Of a stretch of 28,006 bases of DNA, positions 23,244 to 28,006 are shown piece after piece; position 1 is the stretch's first letter; the number at the start of each line of letters is the position of its first letter. The notes under the pieces were generated by a model. That model did not search any database. It saw only the letters and a program-made list of their open reading frames with translations, and was not told the origin of the DNA. A program made the position numbers and the translations under genes. The stretch spans positions 1-28,006 of the forward strand of contig URIY01000022.1 of the NCBI GenBank assembly GCA_900547995.1, given 5' to 3'. Origin of the DNA: an uncultured Mycoplasmatota bacterium. GTDB lineage: Bacteria; Bacillota_I; Bacilli_A; RF39; UBA660.

Positions 23244-24699
23244 ATATTAATATAGGTTCACTAGTAAATATTGATTTTAGTGCTTGATATAAATTAATAT
23301 TATTCTTTGTATATGTTGATATGCAACTTTTAATAACTGCATATATATTTGCTCCCTCAATACTTCTAAATTTGCCTGTTTTTTGTTTTACTTTAACTCC
23401 TCTTAAATCTGATTCGGCTCTATTATTTGAAAATGGCACAAAGAACTTTTTTAGAAACAAAAGATGGTTTTCACAATATTTAATTAATCTATTAATTAAA
23501 TTAATTTCCTCTGTTTTATATGAGTTAATAGATAAGTCTTTTTTTCTTTCTTCTTTTGCCTCAAATAGTATCTCTAAATAATTAAATTTTAAAGTTTCAT
23601 ACTTTTCATTTTCTAAACGTTCTTTACCATTTTTAATATATTCTTCTTTTACTTGTTTCATACTTAATAATAAATCATGTAATTTTTTTGCCCATGTATG
23701 ATTAGTAAATTCAGATACAGCATTTAAATATCTTAGAACATGAACATTACATTCTGCATTATCGGCTCCATAATTATAGTACATCTTATAATGGTCATGT
23801 ACAATTATTCCTTTATATTGTTTTAAGAATCCAAATTCATCTATATCATCTTGACTCCTGTGTTTAGTTACATATTGAAGAGTATGTTTTCCATCCGAAA
23901 TGTTGTGTAAATAATATTGTTCACCGTTAATCTTAATTGGACTTTCATCTACATTTAATACTAGTGCATTCATTAATTCTTTTTGTATATATTGATATTT
24001 TGTATTTAATAGTAAATTATATATTTCTTTATTCCACGAATAAAAAGAACCTTTTGAAGTTAAAAGATTATTGTTAGTTGTATCATAAATAAATTTTTGA
24101 ATACCATCTAATGACATATATTTTTGACCTAATATGCAATTATATATTTTAATATTATTTCCATAAATTACAGGATATTTAACAACACTTTGCTTTTTAA
24201 TTGGATAAATAATATGCTTTGTTACTATTCTTTTAATTTTAATATCATATTCATATCTTATTATTGGGGCTAAATTTTTATTTTCTTCAGTTTTATTTTC
24301 CTCAACAGTTATAACTTCATCTATTTCTTTGCTTTTAATCATTTCTTCTATTTGTTCATTTGTTAAAGTTTTACCCTTATGGTTAGACTGGCACCCTGCT
24401 TTTTATTAGATTTATTTCTGTTATTGGTAATTACTTTTTTATATCCATTTGTACTTGATGGTTTGGAAGAATTTGAACTATCTTTATTGTTGTTGTTTTT
24501 AAGTTTCTCTATTTCTAATAATAGTTCTTGGTTCCTTCTTACTAGTTTCATCTAGCTTTTTAGTTAATAATTTATTATTTTCGTTTAATTCAGCAATTGT
24601 AAATGACATATTAAAAATAGTATTATTAGCCTTATCCAATTTCTTATTTAATTCTTCAAATTGTTTGTAAAAATCATTTATATATCCTTTTGATGTCAT
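23242..24699 (-). pseudogene. IS66 transposase with two frameshifts
   Basis: Three consecutive minus-strand frames make one IS66 transposase. The N-terminal coiled coil (from ATG 24699, IAELNENNKLLTKKLDE) shifts near 24531-24545 into NQELLLEIEKLK and DSSNSSKPSSTNG, the family's Ser/Asn-rich linker. A second shift near 24390-24396 leads into QSNHKGKTLTNEQIEE and the catalytic domain. One extra base and one missing base explain both. The catalytic part is intact: the DDE residues are in VDESP, HDHYKMYY and NRAESDLRGVK. IS66 proteins are about 480-530 residues, matching the sum of the pieces. The enzyme is probably inactive unless the shifts are sequencing errors. Confidence 0.85.
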
Positions 24700-24826
24700 T
24701 AGCAATCACTCCACATTTAATATCTTATACATAAATTATAAACAAAATTTGAATTTATTTAAAGTCTATTAATTTAATATTAAATGTAGTAAAATTAAAA
24801 GACTATAAAAGTAATTTTACATACTT

Positions 24827-24845
24827 TCTAGTCTGAACTGTAACA
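24827..24845 (-). repeat. Right terminal inverted repeat of the IS66 element
   Basis: Exact inverted copy of 23182-23200. The stretch between it and the transposase start (24700-24826) is A+T-rich and shows no gene. Confidence 0.9.
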
Positions 24846-24873
24846 AAAGATTTTAAAATATCTCATGTTTATA

Positions 24874-24902
24874 TTGCCAAAAAAATTTTAACACGATATA
24901 AT
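24874..24902 (+). promoter_or_regulatory. Promoter of the prepilin-repeat gene
   Basis: TTGCCA (24874-24879), 17-base spacer, TATAAT (24897-24902). It begins 28 bases outside the IS right end and leaves a leader of about 125-130 nt before the ATG. Confidence 0.75.
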
Positions 24903-24977
24903 GTAGAGAGAATAGTTAAAGAGTTGAATTTAAATTGTATTTTTACTTAAATGATAAATGAACTTAAATGACGTAAA

Positions 24978-25002
24978 GCTTATTGATATTGAAATAATAA
25001 GC
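24978..25002 (+). promoter_or_regulatory. Hairpin in the 5' leader of the prepilin-repeat gene
   Basis: GCTTATT (24978-24984) / AATAAGC (24996-25002), 11-base loop, directly after GACGTAA. It lacks a T-run, so it is not a terminator. GACGTAAAGC faintly recalls GACGCAAAGC of c-di-GMP-I riboswitches, but the other conserved part is not visible. Confidence 0.35.
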
Positions 25003-25035
25003 AAAGGTATTAGCAGTATCTCAGGAGGGATTATA

Positions 25036-28006
25036 ATGAAAAAAAATATTATTAAGATGAGGGCCTATGGTTTTACTTTAGTGGAGTTATTGGCAACGAT
25101 AGTTGTAATAGCAGTAGTATCATTAATTACTGTTCCAGCTGTAACTGCCATTATAGAGAGAACACGTAAAGCATCTTTTGCTAAAAGTGCAATGAATGTA
25201 AACAAGATTAGTGATAATTATTATATATCAAATTCAGCGATTTTTTCTAAGTTTGATGATATTACATTTGATTGTAATAATGTTTTATGTTCCAGCCAAA
25301 GTTCTCCAGATATAAAAAAATTGAATTTAGGTGCAGAAGGCGCAATGGGAAATGGATATGTAAAAATTTATAAAGGTGGTAGTGTAGAATTTTTACTTAC
25401 CAACGGGAAGTATTGTGCAGCAAAGTCTATTTATAATAAAAATCCTCTTATATATAAAGGAAACTGTAATGACATAGTTCTAGATGATGAAAAAATAAGA
25501 ATAAAAAATGTTACAACTACATCAACAACAAAAAATATTAAGGTAGATGTTGAAACAATACCAGGTAAAAGTGGAATAAGTGGATATCAATTCGCTATTG
25601 ATGGAAGATGGACTGATATTATTGCATCAACAAGTATAAACTATGAATATACATTCGGACCTTTGATAGAAAAAAATCATAAAATAAAAGTAAGAGTATA
25701 TAATGGAACATATGGCAGTGAAAACTTTGATGAAAGCATAGGAATGGATGAAAAAGAAATAGATGCAAGTTTATTAGATTTTGGAAAAATAACAATCACT
25801 CCATCATCAACAGAATGGAAAACAAGTAAAACATATACAATAAGTGGTGCGACAACAGGAGCAACATTGCAATACAAGGTAGTATCAGGAATAACAGTAA
25901 AACAAGATTGGACAAATTATAGTAGTGCCATAACAGTAAACTGGACATCAACACCAACGACACCAACATATATCTATGCAAGGTTTAATGATGGAGTAAA
26001 TACAAGTGATGAAAAAACATATACAGAAACAAAGATAGATGCAACTGCTCCAACACTAACACTTGGAACATCAACAACAACGACAAAGAGTATAGTAGTA
26101 CCAATAACAGTAAATAAAGATGATGAATCAGGAATAAAGAGTACAAGTTGTGAATATGGAACAAGTACAAGCTACGGAAGCAAAGAAACAATAAGTAATA
26201 ATAAATGTATAATTAGTAATTTGACAAATAATGCAACATATTATTATAAAGTAACAACGACAAATAATGCAGGACTTAGTACATCGAAAGCTGGAAATAA
26301 TGTAACAGGAGATTTTGGAACAATAACAATAGCTCCATCCTCAACAGAATGGGAAACAAGCAAAACATATACAATAAGTGGAACAACAACAGGCTCAACA
26401 TTACAATATAAAGTGGTATCAGGAACAACCGTAAAACAAGGTTGGACAAATTATAGTAGTGCCATAACAGTAAACTGGACATCAACGCCAACCACCCCAA
26501 CATATATCTATGCAAGATTAAATGATGGAGTAAATACAAGTGATGAAACAACATATACAGAAACAAAGATAGATACAACGGCTCCAGTATTAACACTTGG
26601 AAGTGCCACTACAACGACAAAGAGTATAGTAGTACCAATAACAGCAAGTGATGGAGAGTCAGGAATAAAGAGTACAAGTTGTGAATATGGAACAAGTACA
26701 AGCTACGGAAGCAAAGAAACAATAAGTAATAATAAATGTATAATTAGTAATTTGACAAATAATGCAACATATTATTATAAAGTAACAACGACAAATAATG
26801 CAGGACTTAGTACATCGAAAGCTGGAAATAATGTAACAGGAGATTTTGGAACAATAACAATAGCTCCATCATCAACAGAATGGAAAACAAGTAAAACATA
26901 TACAATAAGTGGAACGAACGAAATTCAAATTAAATATAGAGTACAAAAATTAATTGGAACAACATGGACATCGATAGAATATCCAACAGAAACAACTTAT
27001 ACAGATACTGATGTAATAAATGGCACGGAATATTCCTATAGGGTTTTAGCATATGTAAATGATAAATGGAGTGAAATATCTCAAATTGTAAAGGCAACTC
27101 CATTAGTAACACCAATGCCTCAAAACGTAAAAATAATATCAGGAAATGGTTCAAATACAATAAGCTGGGATTCTATCAATGGAGCGACAAAATATAGAGT
27201 ACAAAAATTGATTGGAACAACATGGACATCAATAGGATATCCAACAGAAACATCATATAAGGATACAGATGTAAGCAATGGAGTTGAATACTCCTATAGA
27301 GTATATGCCTATGTAAATGATGAATTGAGTGCGTCATCGTCGATTGTAAAAGGAACGCCAACAGCCTCATTGACCCCTCAAAATGTAAAGGTAACTTCAG
27401 GTAATAATTCAAATACAGTGAGTTGGAATCCTATTGATGGAGCGACAAAATATAGAGTACAAAAATTGATTGGAACAACATGGACATCAATAGGATATCC
27501 AACAGAAACGTCATATAAGGATACAGATGTAATTAATGGAGTTGAATATTCCTATAGAGTATATGCGTATGTAAATGATGAATTGAGTTCGTCATCGTCA
27601 ATTGTGAAAGGAACACCAACAACAACACCACAAAATTTAGTAGTGGTTGCAAATAATGGATCAATAACACTAAATTGGAATTCAGTAGCTGAACAAATAT
27701 TAGAATATCAAGTAGTATATCCAGGTGGAAAAATAAGTGATGATAAATGGCTTCCATATACTAATTCAACAAATATAACTATTGATCAAGAATCTACGTC
27801 AATAAATCCATCAATAATATATGCGAGATATAATGATAAAGTAAATGTAAGCCAAGCAGCAACATATACAGAAACAAAAATAGATACAACACCACCAACA
27901 GTAAGCTATAGTTTAGCGGGTGGAACATACAATGAAAATAAAACAGTAAGAGTAACAGTAAGTGATACTAATTTTAAATCAATGTCAGTATATGTATTTA
28001 AAAACA
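25036..28006 (+). CDS. Giant protein with type IV prepilin leader and tandem fibronectin-III-like repeats (partial)
   Basis: Open from ATG 25036 (AGGAGGGA seven bases upstream) to the window edge, 990 codons with no stop. Residues 1-34 form a prepilin leader, short and basic, with cleavage after G12 (AYG/FTLVELLATIVV) and E17 as the +5 Glu, then a hydrophobic helix. Residues 45-150 look like a minor-pilin head with several Cys. From 248 there are repeats of about 178 residues (248, 426 and a partial copy at 603; TWTSTPTTPTYIYARFNDGV-type pieces). From about 630, 86-residue fibronectin-III-like units follow (KYRVQKLIGTTWTS at 633, 719, 805). Thr/Ile-rich with ACA/ATA codons. It is probably a pilus- or membrane-anchored adhesin. 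No prepilin peptidase or pilus genes are in view. Confidence 0.88.
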   Translation, partial: MKKNIIKMRAYGFTLVELLATIVVIAVVSLITVPAVTAIIERTRKASFAKSAMNVNKISDNYYISNSAIFSKFDDITFDCNNVLCSSQSSPDIKKLNLGAEGAMGNGYVKIYKGGSVEFLLTNGKYCAAKSIYNKNPLIYKGNCNDIVLDDEKIRIKNVTTTSTTKNIKVDVETIPGKSGISGYQFAIDGRWTDIIASTSINYEYTFGPLIEKNHKIKVRVYNGTYGSENFDESIGMDEKEIDASLLDFGKITITPSSTEWKTSKTYTISGATTGATLQYKVVSGITVKQDWTNYSSAITVNWTSTPTTPTYIYARFNDGVNTSDEKTYTETKIDATAPTLTLGTSTTTTKSIVVPITVNKDDESGIKSTSCEYGTSTSYGSKETISNNKCIISNLTNNATYYYKVTTTNNAGLSTSKAGNNVTGDFGTITIAPSSTEWETSKTYTISGTTTGSTLQYKVVSGTTVKQGWTNYSSAITVNWTSTPTTPTYIYARLNDGVNTSDETTYTETKIDTTAPVLTLGSATTTTKSIVVPITASDGESGIKSTSCEYGTSTSYGSKETISNNKCIISNLTNNATYYYKVTTTNNAGLSTSKAGNNVTGDFGTITIAPSSTEWKTSKTYTISGTNEIQIKYRVQKLIGTTWTSIEYPTETTYTDTDVINGTEYSYRVLAYVNDKWSEISQIVKATPLVTPMPQNVKIISGNGSNTISWDSINGATKYRVQKLIGTTWTSIGYPTETSYKDTDVSNGVEYSYRVYAYVNDELSASSSIVKGTPTASLTPQNVKVTSGNNSNTVSWNPIDGATKYRVQKLIGTTWTSIGYPTETSYKDTDVINGVEYSYRVYAYVNDELSSSSSIVKGTPTTTPQNLVVVANNGSITLNWNSVAEQILEYQVVYPGGKISDDKWLPYTNSTNITIDQESTSINPSIIYARYNDKVNVSQAATYTETKIDTTPPTVSYSLAGGTYNENKTVRVTVSDTNFKSMSVYVFKN
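25777..26913 (+). repeat. Long tandem repeat inside the prepilin-repeat gene (about 534 / 531 bp units)
   Basis: Unit 1 starts at 25777, unit 2 at 26311 and a truncated unit 3 at 26842 that diverges after 26913. The segment 26128-26339 (212 bases) is identical to 26659-26870, pointing to recent duplication or gene conversion. Confidence 0.85.
26930..27640 (+). repeat. Tandem 258-bp fibronectin-III-like repeats
   Basis: The anchor TATAGAGTACAAAAATT recurs at 26935, 27193 and 27451, exactly 258 bases (86 codons) apart, each followed by near-identical TGGACATC and CCTATAG stretches. Confidence 0.85.

Larger units (their letters stand above)
23182..24845 (-). mobile_element. IS66-family insertion sequence (ISBst12-like, single ORF)
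   Basis: 1664 bases bounded by perfect 19-bp terminal inverted repeats, TGTTACAGTTCAGACTAGA at 23182-23200 and its complement at 24827-24845. It contains only an IS66-type transposase; the accessory tnpA/tnpB of classic IS66 elements are absent, as in the ISBst12 group. The expected 8-bp target duplication is not seen (ATGAAATG on the left, AAAGATTT on the right). It sits between the glmS promoter and the prepilin gene promoter without breaking either. A hairpin at 23208-23243 near the left end may stop transcription. Confidence 0.85.

Noticed and set aside
23321..23581. Plus-strand ORF inside the transposase
   Set aside because: Antisense to the IS66 catalytic domain.
23174..24853. 8-bp target-site duplication around the IS66 element
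   Set aside because: Left flank ATGAAATG and right flank AAAGATTT do not match.
25777..27640. CRISPR-like or satellite repeat array
   Set aside because: The periodicity (258 and about 531 bp) is in frame, protein-coding and without unique spacers; these are protein-domain repeats.
25677..27757. Several minus-strand ORFs (for example 26276-26596, 27176-27412) rich in Leu, His and Tyr
   Set aside because: They are shadows of the repeat gene: ACA, ATA and AGT-rich codons on the plus strand leave the minus strand free of stops. They repeat with the same period as the plus-strand repeats and have no ribosome sites.

Overview
The window is strongly AT-rich and reads with the standard bacterial code: TGG is used for Trp and TGA works as a stop. 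Shine-Dalgarno sites of the GGAGG type and TTGaca/TATAAT promoters are common. A glmS ribozyme, an XRE regulator, a BceRS/AB-like sensor-transporter block and a phosphoketolase point to a low-GC Gram-positive bacterium (Firmicutes/Bacilli-like, plausibly an uncultured fermentative gut lineage). That placement is inference; there is no rRNA to settle it.

Left end (1-1500): the tail of an unknown gene is followed by three tiny overlapping genes. Two encode double-glycine-leader, bacteriocin-like peptides and the third a small membrane peptide. A terminator closes the group. Then come rpsU (S21), a GatB/YqeY protein and tRNA-Gly(GCC).

1500-8000: a zinc metallopeptidase-like protein (HELAH) comes first. 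A LysR regulator is next, divergent from a single-domain SpoT/MESH1-like HD hydrolase; two perfect T-N11-A palindromes lie 22 bp apart between them. A two-gene heterodimeric ABC exporter follows on the minus strand.

8000-14000: a decayed minus-strand gene, a collagen-like/jelly-roll surface protein, an unknown gene broken by a single frameshift in an A-run, phosphoketolase (a central carbon enzyme giving acetyl phosphate), a TspO/MBR membrane protein and an XRE regulator.

14000-21100: an OmpR-type response regulator, a histidine kinase, an ABC ATPase and a large FtsX-type permease, probably an envelope-stress or peptide-sensing and resistance unit. A TGTGACAAAAT element is shared by both promoters. 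A protein of unknown function and a DUF368/PopT undecaprenyl-phosphate translocase follow. GlmS, the first committed enzyme of amino-sugar synthesis for the wall, lies convergent to them, with its ribozyme and promoter.

23180-24845: a complete-ended but frameshifted single-ORF IS66 (ISBst12-like) element. The right end (25036 to the window edge) is a giant open reading frame with a type IV prepilin leader and a long ectodomain of tandem repeats, including 86-residue fibronectin-III-like units. Its 5' leader is about 130 nt.

The most unusual items are the three-peptide cluster, the prepilin-anchored repeat protein, the twin LysR boxes at the alarmone-hydrolase-like gene and the shared response-regulator box.
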